Shown here piece after piece: positions 31,392 to 40,770 of a stretch of 64,000 nt of DNA. Both the position numbers and the translations under genes were made by a program. The stretch lies in assembly GCF_019207085.1 (NCBI RefSeq), contig NZ_JAATOM010000012.1, forward strand, positions 124,001-188,000, written 5' to 3'. Source of the stretch: Variovorax sp. dw_308 (GTDB taxonomy: Bacteria > Pseudomonadota > Gammaproteobacteria > Burkholderiales > Burkholderiaceae_C). How positions within the stretch are numbered: the stretch's first letter is position 1; every line of letters begins with the position of its first letter. Under the pieces are notes generated by a model. The model searched no databases, was not told the origin of the DNA, and saw only the letters and a list, made by a program, of their open reading frames with translations.

Positions 31392-32723
31392 TCAATCGGC
31401 GAGGTACGGGTGGCGCATCATGATCGTGTGATCGCGGTCCGGACTGGTCGACACCATGTGGATCGGCACGCCGGTCACCTGTTCGATGCGCTGCAGGTAG
31501 AGGCGCGCGTTCACGGGCAGCTTGTCGTATTGCGTGACGCCGACGGTGCTGTCGCTCCAGCCTTCCAGCGTCTCGTAGATCGGGGTGCAGCGTTCGATCT
31601 CGTCGGCGCCCATGGGCAGGATGTCGGTCACTTCGCCGTCGAGGATGTAGCCTGTGCAGAGCTCCAGCTTCTCGATGCCGTCGAGCACGTCGAGCTTGGT
31701 GATGCACAGGCCCGACAGGCCATTGACCTGCGCCGAGCGCTTCAGCAGCGCCGCATCGAACCAGCCGCAACGGCGGCTGCGGCCGGTGGTCACGCCCTTC
31801 TCGGCGCCCACGGTGCTCAGGTGGTAGCCGGCGGTGCCGGGCGTGGCCCAGTCCAGTTCCGTCGGGAACGGACCGCCGCCGACGCGCGTGCAATACGCCT
31901 TGGTGATGCCCAGCACGTAGTGCAGCATGCCCGGGCCCACGCCCGAACCGGCGGCCGCATTGCCGGCCACGCAGTTGCTCGAGGTGACGTACGGGTAGGT
32001 GCCATGGTCGACGTCGAGCAGCGTGCCTTGCGCGCCTTCGAACAGCAGGTTGGCGCCATTCTTGTTGGCATCGTTCAACTCGCGCGACACGTCGGCCATC
32101 ATGGGCTTGAGCAGTTCGGCATGCTTCATCGCCTCGTTGAAGACCGTGTCGAAGTCCACCGCCGGCGCCCCCAGCACTTCCACCAGCACATGGTTGTGCA
32201 GGTCGAGGCACACGCGCAGCTTGGCCGCGAAGCGCTCGGGGTGCTTCATGTCCTGCACGCGCAAAGCGCGGCGCGCGATCTTGTCTTCGTAGGCCGGGCC
32301 GATGCCGCGGCCGGTGGTGCCGATCTTCTCGATGCCGCCCTTTTCCCGGTAGTTCTCGCGCGCGATGTCGAGCGCCGCGTGGAACGGCAGGATCAGCGGA
32401 CAGGCCTCGCTGATGCGCAGGCGCGAACGCACCTCGACGCCGGCCTTCTCAAGGCCTTCGATTTCCTCGAACAGCTTGGCCGCCGACAGCACCACGCCAT
32501 TGCCGATGTAGCACTTGACGCCCGGGCGCATGATGCCGCTCGGGATCAGGTGCAGCGCGGTCTTCACGCCGTTGATGACCAGCGTGTGGCCCGCGTTGTG
32601 GCCGCCCTGGAAGCGAACCACTCCCTGGGCGCTTTCGGTCAACCAGTCGACCAGCTTGCCCTTGCCCTCGTCGCCCCACTGGGTGCCGACGACGACCACG
32701 TTTCTTCCGGTGGTAACGCTCAT
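31392..32723 (-). CDS. purA: Adenylosuccinate synthase
   Basis: This 443-residue enzyme joins IMP and aspartate using GTP, the first committed step to AMP. The P-loop GDEGKGK is at 17-23, with the catalytic Asp18, and His-containing GGHNAGHT follows. Later signs are GTTGRGIGPAYEDKIAR, FEGAQGTLLDVDHGTYPYVT and the GTP-site KLDVLDG. Length equals the family norm. The start MSVTTGRNVVVVGTQWG is at 32721-32723; upstream in-frame codons belong to hisZ sequence read in another frame. It follows hisZ by 25 bases, the common Burkholderiales order. Confidence 0.96.
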   Translation of the reverse strand: MSVTTGRNVVVVGTQWGDEGKGKLVDWLTESAQGVVRFQGGHNAGHTLVINGVKTALHLIPSGIMRPGVKCYIGNGVVLSAAKLFEEIEGLEKAGVEVRSRLRISEACPLILPFHAALDIARENYREKGGIEKIGTTGRGIGPAYEDKIARRALRVQDMKHPERFAAKLRVCLDLHNHVLVEVLGAPAVDFDTVFNEAMKHAELLKPMMADVSRELNDANKNGANLLFEGAQGTLLDVDHGTYPYVTSSNCVAGNAAAGSGVGPGMLHYVLGITKAYCTRVGGGPFPTELDWATPGTAGYHLSTVGAEKGVTTGRSRRCGWFDAALLKRSAQVNGLSGLCITKLDVLDGIEKLELCTGYILDGEVTDILPMGADEIERCTPIYETLEGWSDSTVGVTQYDKLPVNARLYLQRIEQVTGVPIHMVSTSPDRDHTIMMRHPYLAD

Positions 32724-32748
32724 GTCTACTCGCTTCTCAAAAACTGAT

Positions 32749-33903
32749 TCAGATGGATTGCAGTGTCCACTGCCCGCCCCGCTCGATGAGCTCGCGGTCA
32801 CAGTGGAATTCGTCGATTTCGCTCTCGTGGCCGGGCAGCACGCAGACCACGGTTTCACCGCTGCGGCGCAGCGCGGCGATGGCGTCGCGCAGGCCGGACG
32901 CATCGCTCCACGGCGCGCGCACGGCCGCACGCAACGGGCGGGCTGGCAGCACTTCAACCAGCTCGCGCAGATCCAGGCTGAAGCCCACGGCGGGCCGGTT
33001 GCGTCCGAACACGGCGCCGACCTCGTCATAGCGGCCGCCGCGCACCAGGGCATCAGCCGCGCCGTTCACGTAGATGCCGAAGCGCATGCCGCTGTAGTAG
33101 GCATAGCCGCGCAGGTCGGACAAGTCGAAGCTCACGTTGGCGCCGCCGCCGAGCCGGCCCGCGAGCTGGCGCAGGTCGGCCAGCGCCTGCCGCACAGCGG
33201 GGGTGGCGGGCAACGCGCGCTCGGCTTCGTCGAGCACCTTGGCGTCCCCGTACAGCTGGACCAGCGCCAGCAGGCCATCGCGCGAAGCCGCGGGAAAGTC
33301 GCGCGTCAAATTGCGCAGTTCGCTGGCGTCCTTGGTGGCCAGCGCCGCATGCACGCGGACCAGCACGCCAGCATCCACCGGCACGCCGGCGAACAGCGAA
33401 CGCACGATGCGCGCATCGGCCATGTCGACCAGCACCTTCTCGGTGACGCCGGCGGCATGCAGGCAATCGAGTGCGAGCACGAGCGATTCGGTGTCCGCTT
33501 CCAGGCCGGCGTGCCCATAGATCTCGGCGCCGAACTGCAACGGCTCGCGCGTGGCATGCGGACGATCGGGCCGCACGTGGACGACCGGGCCGCAATAGCA
33601 CAGTCGCGCGACGCCTTGGCGATTCAACAGGTGCGCGTCGATGCGCGCGACCTGCGGCGTGGTGTCGGCACGCAGGCCCATGCTGCGGCCGGACAGTTGG
33701 TCGACCAGCTTGAAGGTTTGAAGGTCGAGCGCCTCGCCCGTGCCCGAGAGCAGCGATTCGAGGTGCTCGAGCATCGGCGGCATGACCAGCTCATAGCCAT
33801 AGCTACGGGCGGTGTCGAGCAACTGACGACGAAGTTCTTCGATGTGGCGCGCTTCGGAAGGCAGCACATCGGCAATGTGATCCGGGAGGACCCAGGCGGA
33901 CAT
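32749..33903 (-). CDS. hisZ: ATP phosphoribosyltransferase regulatory subunit HisZ
   Basis: This 384-residue histidyl-tRNA synthetase paralogue activates and gives histidine feedback control to the short HisG enzyme. It keeps the class II catalytic-domain layout (YGYELVMPPMLEHLESLL, FKLVDQLSGRSMGLRADTT) but lacks the tRNA-binding C-terminal domain. YYSGMRFGIYVNG and GGRYDEVGAVFG are typical. The ATG is 33901-33903. The short-form hisG is not in this window; hisZ next to hflC and purA is the standard betaproteobacterial arrangement. Confidence 0.94.
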   Translation of the reverse strand: MSAWVLPDHIADVLPSEARHIEELRRQLLDTARSYGYELVMPPMLEHLESLLSGTGEALDLQTFKLVDQLSGRSMGLRADTTPQVARIDAHLLNRQGVARLCYCGPVVHVRPDRPHATREPLQFGAEIYGHAGLEADTESLVLALDCLHAAGVTEKVLVDMADARIVRSLFAGVPVDAGVLVRVHAALATKDASELRNLTRDFPAASRDGLLALVQLYGDAKVLDEAERALPATPAVRQALADLRQLAGRLGGGANVSFDLSDLRGYAYYSGMRFGIYVNGAADALVRGGRYDEVGAVFGRNRPAVGFSLDLRELVEVLPARPLRAAVRAPWSDASGLRDAIAALRRSGETVVCVLPGHESEIDEFHCDRELIERGGQWTLQSI

Positions 33904-33977
33904 GGGAAAAGGAGGCGTGGGTTAAACGCGAATTCTACTGGGCCCGCAGTGGCCGCCCGCCGACCGACTTCACAGGC

Positions 33978-34166
33978 TCAATTTGCAACCCAAAGGAGCA
34001 AGACGCCGAGAAGGATGCTGCAAAGCCCGAAGAAGCGAAGCTGGCCGTCGCGCAATTGCAGCAGTTGGACGAAGCCCTTGCGCCAGGTGCCGGGCGACAG
34101 GAAGGGCATCGCACCTTCGATCACCAGCACCAGCGCCAAGGCGCTCCAGAAGACGTCGGAGCTCAA
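33978..34166 (-). CDS. DUF2065 (YjeT-like) small membrane protein
   Basis: This 62-residue inner-membrane protein has two hydrophobic helices (FWSALALVLVIEGAMPF and FGLCSILLGVLLLWV) joined by a basic loop GTWRKGFVQLLQLRDGQLR. This is the DUF2065/YjeT family, almost always found next to hflC. Function unknown; gene neighbourhood suggests a link to the FtsH-HflKC membrane protease complex. It lies 18 bases after hflC. Confidence 0.88.
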   Translation of the reverse strand: MSSDVFWSALALVLVIEGAMPFLSPGTWRKGFVQLLQLRDGQLRFFGLCSILLGVLLLWVAN

Positions 34167-34184
34167 CGCAGGGGTCCCCTCTTG

Positions 34185-35105
34185 CTAGCGCCGAGCAGCC
34201 GGGGGCGCCGCGGCTGCCGGGGCGGCGGTGCCCGAACCGCGCATCGCACGGAAGAAGTCGCTCGACGCGGGGTCGACCACCAGCACGTCGTTCTTCTTGT
34301 TGAAGCTCTGCTTGTAGGCGTCGAGGCTGCGATAGAACTGCGCGAATTGCGGATCGCGGCCGAACGCATCGGCATAGATGCCCGCCGCCTGCGCGTCGCC
34401 GTCGCCCTTGATCTTCTGCGCGTCGCGATAGGCATTCGCCACGGTCACTTCGCGCTGGCGATCGGCGTCCGCACGGATCTTCTCGCCTTCGGCAAAACCG
34501 GTGGAGCGCAGTTCGTTCGCCACGCGCTTGCGTTCGGCTTCCATGCGGCGGTAGACCGATTCGGTAATGGCTTCCACGTAGTCCACGCGCGTGATGCGCA
34601 CGTCGACCACATCCACGCCCCAGGGCTTCGCGCCCTTCACCACGCCGAGCACCTCGCGCTGCACGTTGGCCATCAGTTCCTCGCGAGTGGCCGAGATCAA
34701 CTGGCGCACCGTGTACTTGTTGATGTTCTCCTGGAACGCATTGCGCACCACGCGGTTGAGTTGCATGGCGCCGGCGTTCTCATCCAGGCCCACGTTCCGG
34801 ATGTACTCCGACGGGTTGGAGATGCGCCAGCGCACGTACCAGTCGATCACCACGCGCTGCTTCTCGGCCGTGAGCATCGGCTCGGTGTCGATGCTCGACA
34901 GCATCAGCAGGCGCTTGTCGATGTACGACACGTTCTGGAACGGCGGCGGCATCTTGAAGTTGAGGCCCGGCTCGGTGATCACGCTCTTGATCTGCCCGAG
35001 TTGGTACACCACGCCGAACTGGCGCTGGTCGACGACGAATAGCGTGGAGCTCAGCAGCGCGAGCGCCACCAGGACCGACGTTGCGATAAATCCGATTCTG
35101 TTCAT
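34185..35105 (-). CDS. hflC: Protease modulator HflC
   Basis: This 306-residue SPFH/prohibitin-domain membrane protein forms, with HflK, a large cage around the FtsH protease and limits its action on membrane substrates. One N-terminal membrane anchor (IGFIATSVLVALALLSSTLF) is followed by the SPFH domain (VDQRQFGVVYQLGQIKSVI) and a coiled-coil (VYRRMEAERKRVANELRSTG, then IRADADRQREVTVANAYRD). The C-terminal tail is Ala/Pro-rich. It starts 13 bases after hflK, in the expected operon. Confidence 0.95.
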   Translation of the reverse strand: MNRIGFIATSVLVALALLSSTLFVVDQRQFGVVYQLGQIKSVITEPGLNFKMPPPFQNVSYIDKRLLMLSSIDTEPMLTAEKQRVVIDWYVRWRISNPSEYIRNVGLDENAGAMQLNRVVRNAFQENINKYTVRQLISATREELMANVQREVLGVVKGAKPWGVDVVDVRITRVDYVEAITESVYRRMEAERKRVANELRSTGFAEGEKIRADADRQREVTVANAYRDAQKIKGDGDAQAAGIYADAFGRDPQFAQFYRSLDAYKQSFNKKNDVLVVDPASSDFFRAMRGSGTAAPAAAAPPAARR

Positions 35106-35118
35106 GTCAACGTTTTCC

Positions 35119-36525
35119 TCAGCGGGCGTCGCGATCGCGCGAACGGCCTTCGCGGGCGCGTGAGTCGGCGCCCGACATCGGTGTCACCGGAATCACCGAG
35201 GACTGGGTCGGCGCGGTGCCGGCCACATTGGGACTGGCTGCATCGGAGGGCGTGGGCGCGGCAGCGCCGGCTTGCGCGCTCAGTTGCATGAGCTTGTCGA
35301 GCGGCAGGTAAAGCAGGTTGGAGCCTTGCCTCGAATCGATCAGCACCTTGGTCGTGCTGGCGTAGATCTGCTGCATGGCGTCGATGTACATGCGGTCCCG
35401 CGTGACCTGCGGCGCCTTCTGGTATTCGGCCAGCACCTGGCTGAATCGCCCGGCATCGCCTTGCGCCTGCGCCACGATGCGCGCCTTGTACGCCTCCGAC
35501 TCTTCCTTCAGGCGCGACGCGGTGCCGGTTGCCTTGGGGATCACGTCGTTGGCATAGGCCTGCGCCTCGTTCTTGGTGCGCTCGCGTTCCTGGCCGGCCT
35601 TGAGCACGTCGTCGAACGCGGCCTGCACCTGCTCGGGCGGACGCACGCCACCCTGCTGCAGGTTGATGCCGACGACTTCCACGCCGACCTTGTAGCGGTC
35701 CAGGATGGTCTGCATCAGCGTGCGCACGCGCGGCGCGATCTGGTCCCGCTCCTCGGCGAGGGCCTTGTCCATCTTCATCTTGCCGACGACTTCACGCACC
35801 GCGGTCTCGGCCACCTGCACCACGGTCTCCCCTGGCGACTTGCTTTCAAACAGGTACTGCCGCGCATCGCTCAGGCGGTACTGCACGGCGAACTTGATTT
35901 CGACGATGTTCTCGTCCTCGGTCAGCATCGCCGACTCGCGCAGGCCGGTGGAACGCACGATGCTGTCGCGCCCGACGTCTGCCGAGCGGATCTGCGTCAC
36001 GACCACGATCTCGTGGCGCTGGACCGGATAAGGAAAGCGCCAATTGAAGCCCGCACCCACGGTGCTCTTGTAGCTGCCGAACTGGGTGATCACGGCCTGC
36101 TGGCCTTCGTTGACGATGAAGAAGCCGGTGCCCAGCCAGATCAGCGCCGCCACCGCGGCTACCAGGCCCAGGCCGAAGCCCGCGTTCTTCATGTCGGGCT
36201 TGAAGCCGCCGCCATTGCCGCCCCCGTTGGGACGCTGGCCATTGCCACCGCCGTTGCCGCCACGACCGCCGAACAGACCGCCGAGCTTGCGATTGAAATC
36301 GCGCCAGAGTTCGTCGAGGTCCGGCGGCCCCTGGTTCGGACCCTGCCCGCGGGGTGGATTGGGCCGCGGAGGTTGCGGAGGCGGCGTTGAAGGTGGTTCG
36401 CTGTCGGGCCGGTTGCCGGACGGTCGCTGCTCTCCATTGGACGAGGGCTCGTCGCCCCGTCCCCATCGACCGTCGTTCAGGTTGAACATTCCCTGAAGAC
36501 GACTCCACACTGGCTTTGCATTCAT
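35119..36525 (-). CDS. hflK: Protease modulator HflK
   Basis: This 468-residue partner of HflC in the FtsH-regulating membrane complex has a long Gly/Asn/Pro-rich cytoplasmic N-terminus (about 20-105), one membrane helix (GLVAAVAALIWLGTGFFIV) and an SPFH domain (NEGQQAVITQFGSYKSTV). A helical region follows (DVLKAGQERERTKNEAQAYA) and a low-complexity tail. The glycine-rich leader is longer than in E. coli but usual in Burkholderiales. The gene lies between hflX and hflC. Confidence 0.95.
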   Translation of the reverse strand: MNAKPVWSRLQGMFNLNDGRWGRGDEPSSNGEQRPSGNRPDSEPPSTPPPQPPRPNPPRGQGPNQGPPDLDELWRDFNRKLGGLFGGRGGNGGGNGQRPNGGGNGGGFKPDMKNAGFGLGLVAAVAALIWLGTGFFIVNEGQQAVITQFGSYKSTVGAGFNWRFPYPVQRHEIVVVTQIRSADVGRDSIVRSTGLRESAMLTEDENIVEIKFAVQYRLSDARQYLFESKSPGETVVQVAETAVREVVGKMKMDKALAEERDQIAPRVRTLMQTILDRYKVGVEVVGINLQQGGVRPPEQVQAAFDDVLKAGQERERTKNEAQAYANDVIPKATGTASRLKEESEAYKARIVAQAQGDAGRFSQVLAEYQKAPQVTRDRMYIDAMQQIYASTTKVLIDSRQGSNLLYLPLDKLMQLSAQAGAAAPTPSDAASPNVAGTAPTQSSVIPVTPMSGADSRAREGRSRDRDAR

Positions 36526-36567
36526 TCGTTTTGCTTGTTATCTCGTCAGAGGCGGGATTGTGCCCAA

Positions 36568-37755
36568 TCAACTTGCTGCATCGTGCAATTCAGCGTCGGC
36601 GTCTAAGGTCATGGCCGCAGCGCTCGCGGAGCCGGAGCGCAAGGCCAGTTCGGCCCGCAACACCGGCAGCCCCTGCCCCGAATGAGCGCTCACGAAGATG
36701 CGCGGAACCTGGACCCCATCGACCTCGATCTCGTCTTGCAGATGCAGCGGCTCTTGCCCACTTTCAAGGGCATCGAGCTTGTTGAACACCACAAGCTGCG
36801 GAATGTGGCTCGCACCGATTTCCTCGAGTACACGCTGTACCTCGGCCATCTGCTCGGGATGATGCGGGTTCGACGCATCGACGACATGCAGCAGCAAGTC
36901 GGCGTCGACGGCTTCCTGCAGCGTGGCTTTGAAGGCGTCGACCAGTCCATGCGGCAGTGCACGGATGAATCCCACCGTATCGGAGATCGAAACCTGCCGC
37001 CGCGCGTCGCCCAGGTACAGGTTGCGCGTGGTGGTGTCGAGCGTCGCGAACAGCTGGTCGGCCGCATAGGCACGCGCCTTGACCAGCGCATTGAAGAGCG
37101 ACGACTTGCCGGCATTGGTATAGCCGACCAGCGAAATGTTGAAGGTCTCGCGCCGCTCGCGCTGCCGGCGTTGCGTGCCGCGTTGCTTCTGCACCTTGGC
37201 CAGGCGCTCGCGCGTGCGCTTGATCGACTCGCTGATCATGCGACGGTCGAGTTCGATCTGCTTTTCGCCAGGGCCGCCGCGAACGCCTGCGCCGCCGGTC
37301 TGGCGCTCCAGGTGAGACCACCTGCGAACAAGTCGCGTGCTGAGGTATTGCAGGCGCGCGAGTTCCACCTGCAACTTGCCTTCGTGCGAGCGTGCCCGCT
37401 GCGCGAAGATCTCCAGAATGAGAAAGGTCCGGTCGTAGACAGCCAGATCGAGCGTTCGCTCAAGGTTGCGCTGTTGCGCCGGACTCAGGGCCTGGTCGAA
37501 GATGACCTCGCTCGCGCGATGCATCAACGCCAGTTCCTTGATCTCGTCGGCCTTGCCGCTGCCCACGAACAGGGCGGCGTCGGGCGCCTTGCGTCTGCAC
37601 ACGATGCGCGCCACGGGTTGGAGGCCCGCGGTTTGCGCAAGCAGTCCGAGTTCCTCCAGTCCGCTGTCGAAATGAGGCAAGCCGAAGTCGACGCCGACGA
37701 GAACGGCGGCGCCTTCCTGGGTTGAAATCAGTTCAGACAAACGGAACCGTACCAA
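36568..37755 (-). CDS. hflX: Ribosome-associated GTPase HflX
   Basis: This 395-residue GTPase splits or rescues stalled 70S ribosomes, mainly under stress. The N-terminal HflX domain includes VGVDFGLPHFDSGLEELGLL and the glycine-rich GGAGVRGGPGEKQIELDRR. The G domain carries G1 GYTNAGKSS, G3 in SDTVGFIRALPHGLV and G4 FNKLD. The start is near MVRFRLSEL. It follows hfq by 46 bases and precedes hflK, the same order as in E. coli. Confidence 0.95.
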   Translation of the reverse strand: MVRFRLSELISTQEGAAVLVGVDFGLPHFDSGLEELGLLAQTAGLQPVARIVCRRKAPDAALFVGSGKADEIKELALMHRASEVIFDQALSPAQQRNLERTLDLAVYDRTFLILEIFAQRARSHEGKLQVELARLQYLSTRLVRRWSHLERQTGGAGVRGGPGEKQIELDRRMISESIKRTRERLAKVQKQRGTQRRQRERRETFNISLVGYTNAGKSSLFNALVKARAYAADQLFATLDTTTRNLYLGDARRQVSISDTVGFIRALPHGLVDAFKATLQEAVDADLLLHVVDASNPHHPEQMAEVQRVLEEIGASHIPQLVVFNKLDALESGQEPLHLQDEIEVDGVQVPRIFVSAHSGQGLPVLRAELALRSGSASAAAMTLDADAELHDAAS

Positions 37756-37801
37756 TCAGGGGAAAGGCGCGACGAGCGGGCCGCCGCGCCGGAGGTAACG
37801 C

Positions 37802-38047
37802 TCAAGAACCCGAGTCGTCGCTCTCGGCGGCCGAGAAGTTCACCGCGCGGCCCGGAACGATCGTGGAAATTGCATGCTTGTACACCATTTGAGTAACAGT
37901 GTTGCGCAGCAGCACGACGTACTGATCGAAAGACTCGATCTGACCCTGTAGCTTGATGCCGTTCACCAGATAGATGGAAACCGGCACATGCTCCCGACGC
38001 AAAGTGTTCAGGAACGGGTCTTGCAAAAGTTGCCCTTTGTTGCTCAC
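37802..38047 (-). CDS. hfq: RNA chaperone Hfq
   Basis: This 81-residue Sm-like protein forms a hexameric ring that pairs small RNAs with mRNAs. Sm1 is VPVSIYLVNGIKLQGQIESF and Sm2 is YKHAISTIVPGRAV, both as in the family. Hfq proteins begin MSNKGQ, so the start is placed at GTG 38045-38047, with GGAG six bases upstream. A TTG six codons earlier is in frame but lacks support. The acidic tail SAAESDDSGS is short, as in this order. The 176 bases upstream before der probably carry its promoter. Confidence 0.95.
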   Translation of the reverse strand: MSNKGQLLQDPFLNTLRREHVPVSIYLVNGIKLQGQIESFDQYVVLLRNTVTQMVYKHAISTIVPGRAVNFSAAESDDSGS

Positions 38048-38223
38048 GATATTCTCCGTGTTCAAGGAAGAGTTATAGAAGCGACGACCTTAACACAGCG
38101 TTTCCGCGCCGCAGCAACGGTTGCCAAAGCCCTGAAAAAATAACTTCTTCTATCGGAGCGAACTTTCGCCTCAGGACAACCGAACTGTTGTCTTTAGCAG
38201 TCAACCGCGCACCAATACGGAGT

Positions 38224-39567
38224 TCAGTGGCCGGATTTGTCCGCGTAGGGGTTGGTCGAGGTCTTGAACTCGATTCGCATTGGTGTCCCAACGAGATCAA
38301 ACTCCTTGCGGAATCGCGCCTCCAGGAAACGCTTGTACGCGTCCGTGACATGCTCCAGTGAATTGCCATGGATCACGATCACCGGCGGATTCATACCGCC
38401 TTGGTGGGCATAGCGCATCTTGGGCCGGAACATGCCGGCGCGCTGGGGTGACTGGAACTGCACCGCCTCCAGCAGCAGGCGCGTCAGCACCGGCGTGGAC
38501 ATCTTGCGCGTGGCCGACTTGTGTGCCTGCGCGATCGACTGCCAGACCGGACCCAGTCCCTGCCGCTTGATGGCCGAGATGAAGTGCAAGGCGGCGAACT
38601 TCAGGAACGGCAGGCGAGTTTCGATCTGCCGCTGGATCTGCTCGCGCTGGTAGCTGTCGACCGCATCCCATTTGTTGATGGCAATGACCACGGCGCGGCC
38701 CGATTCGAGGATGTAGCCGGCAATATGCGCGTCCTGGTCCGTCACGCCCTGCGTGGCATCGAGCAACAGCAGCACCACGTTCGAGGATTCGATGGCCTGC
38801 AGGGTCTTGACCACCGAGAACTTCTCGATCGCCTGGAACACCTTGCCCTTGCGGCGCAGTCCCGCCGTGTCGATCAACTCGAATCGCTGGCCGTTGCGCT
38901 CGAACGGCACCGAGATCGCGTCGCGCGTGGTGCCCGGCATGTCGAACGCCACCAGGCGCTCCTCTCCCAGCCAGGTGTTGATCAGTGTCGACTTGCCGAC
39001 GTTGGGGCGTCCCGCGACAGCAAGCTTGATAGGCTTGGCTTCGCCGTCGTCTTCCTCCTCTTCGGGCTCGGCCAGGTTCAGCGGCTCCAGCGCCAGCTCG
39101 ACCAGGTCGCGCATGCCCTGCCCGTGCGCCGCGGAGACGCCATGCACGTCGCCCAGGCCGAGTTCATAGAAGTCGACCAGCTTGGTGCCGTCAAGCATGC
39201 CCTCGGCCTTGTTGGCCACGAGCACGGTCGGCTTGCCGAGCCGGCGCAGTTCGCGGGCGATGTCGTGGTCCTGCGCCGAGATGCCTTCGCGCGCATCGAC
39301 GACGAAGATGACCACATCGGCCTCGGCCACCGCCTGGCGCGTCTGCTTGGCCATCTCCTTGAAGATGCCGCTGCCCGCATCAGGCTCGAAGCCGCCGGTA
39401 TCGATCACGATGAACTCGTGCTTGCCCAGGCGCCCGTTGCCATAGTGGCGGTCGCGCGTCAGGCCGGCGAAATCGGCGACGATCGCGTCGCGAGTCTGGG
39501 TCAACCGGTTGAACAGCGTCGACTTGCCGACGTTGGGCCGTCCGACCAGCGCCAGTACCGGCTTCAT
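38224..39567 (-). CDS. der: Ribosome-assembly GTPase Der (EngA)
   Basis: This 447-residue double-GTPase is required for 50S subunit maturation. The two G domains start with GRPNVGKSTLFN (G1 at about 9-16) and GRPNVGKSTLIN (about 184-195). Their G4 motifs are VANKAEG and INKWDAVDS, and a C-terminal KH-like domain follows (NPPVIVIHGNSLEHVTDAYK). An acidic EPEEEEDDGE linker joins the G domains. It is the last gene of the long ndk-to-der leftward run, 53 bases after bamB. Confidence 0.96.
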   Translation of the reverse strand: MKPVLALVGRPNVGKSTLFNRLTQTRDAIVADFAGLTRDRHYGNGRLGKHEFIVIDTGGFEPDAGSGIFKEMAKQTRQAVAEADVVIFVVDAREGISAQDHDIARELRRLGKPTVLVANKAEGMLDGTKLVDFYELGLGDVHGVSAAHGQGMRDLVELALEPLNLAEPEEEEDDGEAKPIKLAVAGRPNVGKSTLINTWLGEERLVAFDMPGTTRDAISVPFERNGQRFELIDTAGLRRKGKVFQAIEKFSVVKTLQAIESSNVVLLLLDATQGVTDQDAHIAGYILESGRAVVIAINKWDAVDSYQREQIQRQIETRLPFLKFAALHFISAIKRQGLGPVWQSIAQAHKSATRKMSTPVLTRLLLEAVQFQSPQRAGMFRPKMRYAHQGGMNPPVIVIHGNSLEHVTDAYKRFLEARFRKEFDLVGTPMRIEFKTSTNPYADKSGH

Positions 39568-39620
39568 GGCCGGACCCTCATCACTGCTGGCTTCAAGGTC
39601 GGTCTTTCAAATGGGTTGGG

Positions 39621-40763
39621 TTATTCAGGACGGAAGCCGAACACGCCACCGTTGCGCGTCACGACGACCACCGTGTTGGCGGCGACCACCGGCGTGGCGG
39701 CGATGGCCGAGCCATCGACGCTGAGGCGGTTGAGGGGAGCGCCGTCTTCGCGCGAGACGAAATGCAGCAGGCCTGTGCCGTCTCCGATGACGATCGAGCG
39801 TCCGACGACCAGCGGCGCCGTGAGGTCGCGGTACTTGAGCCGGTCAGACTGCCAGGCGCGCTCGCCGTCGGCACGGCGCCATGCCATCAGGTTGCCGTCC
39901 GACTCGGTGCCCACCACAAGTTGCGCGTCGCCGCTGAGGCCCTCGGCGCTGACAGCCGGCTTGCTCCACAGCAAGCCGCCACGCACCGCGTCGACACAGC
40001 CGACATTGACGTAATAGGCCCGGGCGCAGACGCTGTCGCCCACGCGGCTCACGCTGCCGGTCAAGTCCACCAGGCGTTCGACATCGTTGGTGCCGCGAGG
40101 CGCTGCGATGGGCGACTCCCAACGCGAGGAGCCGTTGGATGGATTCATGCCCACCAGCCGACCACCGATACCGGACACCAGCGTATCGCCGACGGCGAGC
40201 AACACGCCGGGCTTCTTCAGCACCAGGGCTTCCGGCGTACGTTGCTGGATCCAGAGGCGGCGTCCGCTGCCGCCGTCGTAGGCACTGGTGGCTCGGTCGG
40301 CCGTCTGCACGAAGACACGTCGCCCCGCCACCAGCGGGGCAGTGAAGGTCTCGGCCGCAAGCGGCTCGCGCCACAGGACCTTGCCGCCATCCAGGACGAC
40401 GAGTTCGTTCTTCTTGGTCACTACGGCCGCCATCGAGCCGTCGCTGCCCACGCCCGCCGTCAGCGGCGCGCCCACGCTGGCGCGCCAGGCTTCGGTGCCG
40501 GTGCGTGCATCGATGGCCACCACCGTGCCGTCGGTGCTGGCCACCGTGACCATGTCGCCGTTGACGCTGGTCTGCAAGGGGAAGGCCACCTGCGGGATCT
40601 TGACGCTCCAGGCCTGGCGCACGCCAAGCACCACCACATTGGCCGGCAGTTCCGGCGGCTTGGGCTTGCTCGTGCTGGAGCATGCCGCCAATGCCGCGAC
40701 CAGGACCATCGCCAAACCGGTGCGAAGAACGGGTGCTGCAGGCAGGAGACGCTTGGGATTCAT
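39621..40763 (-). CDS. bamB: Outer-membrane assembly lipoprotein BamB
   Basis: This 380-residue lipoprotein of the BAM complex inserts beta-barrel proteins in the outer membrane. The signal peptide ends with the lipobox LAAC. The body is an eight-bladed PQQ-type propeller with repeated blades, for example VAIDARTGTEAWRASV, VVLDGGKVLWREPLA and GCVDAVRGGLLWSKPAVSA. The start MNPKRLLPAAP is at 40761-40763. Its upstream neighbour is the YfgM-like gene, 7 bases away, as in E. coli. Confidence 0.94.
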   Translation of the reverse strand: MNPKRLLPAAPVLRTGLAMVLVAALAACSSTSKPKPPELPANVVVLGVRQAWSVKIPQVAFPLQTSVNGDMVTVASTDGTVVAIDARTGTEAWRASVGAPLTAGVGSDGSMAAVVTKKNELVVLDGGKVLWREPLAAETFTAPLVAGRRVFVQTADRATSAYDGGSGRRLWIQQRTPEALVLKKPGVLLAVGDTLVSGIGGRLVGMNPSNGSSRWESPIAAPRGTNDVERLVDLTGSVSRVGDSVCARAYYVNVGCVDAVRGGLLWSKPAVSAEGLSGDAQLVVGTESDGNLMAWRRADGERAWQSDRLKYRDLTAPLVVGRSIVIGDGTGLLHFVSREDGAPLNRLSVDGSAIAATPVVAANTVVVVTRNGGVFGFRPE

Positions 40764-40770
40764 GTTGCGA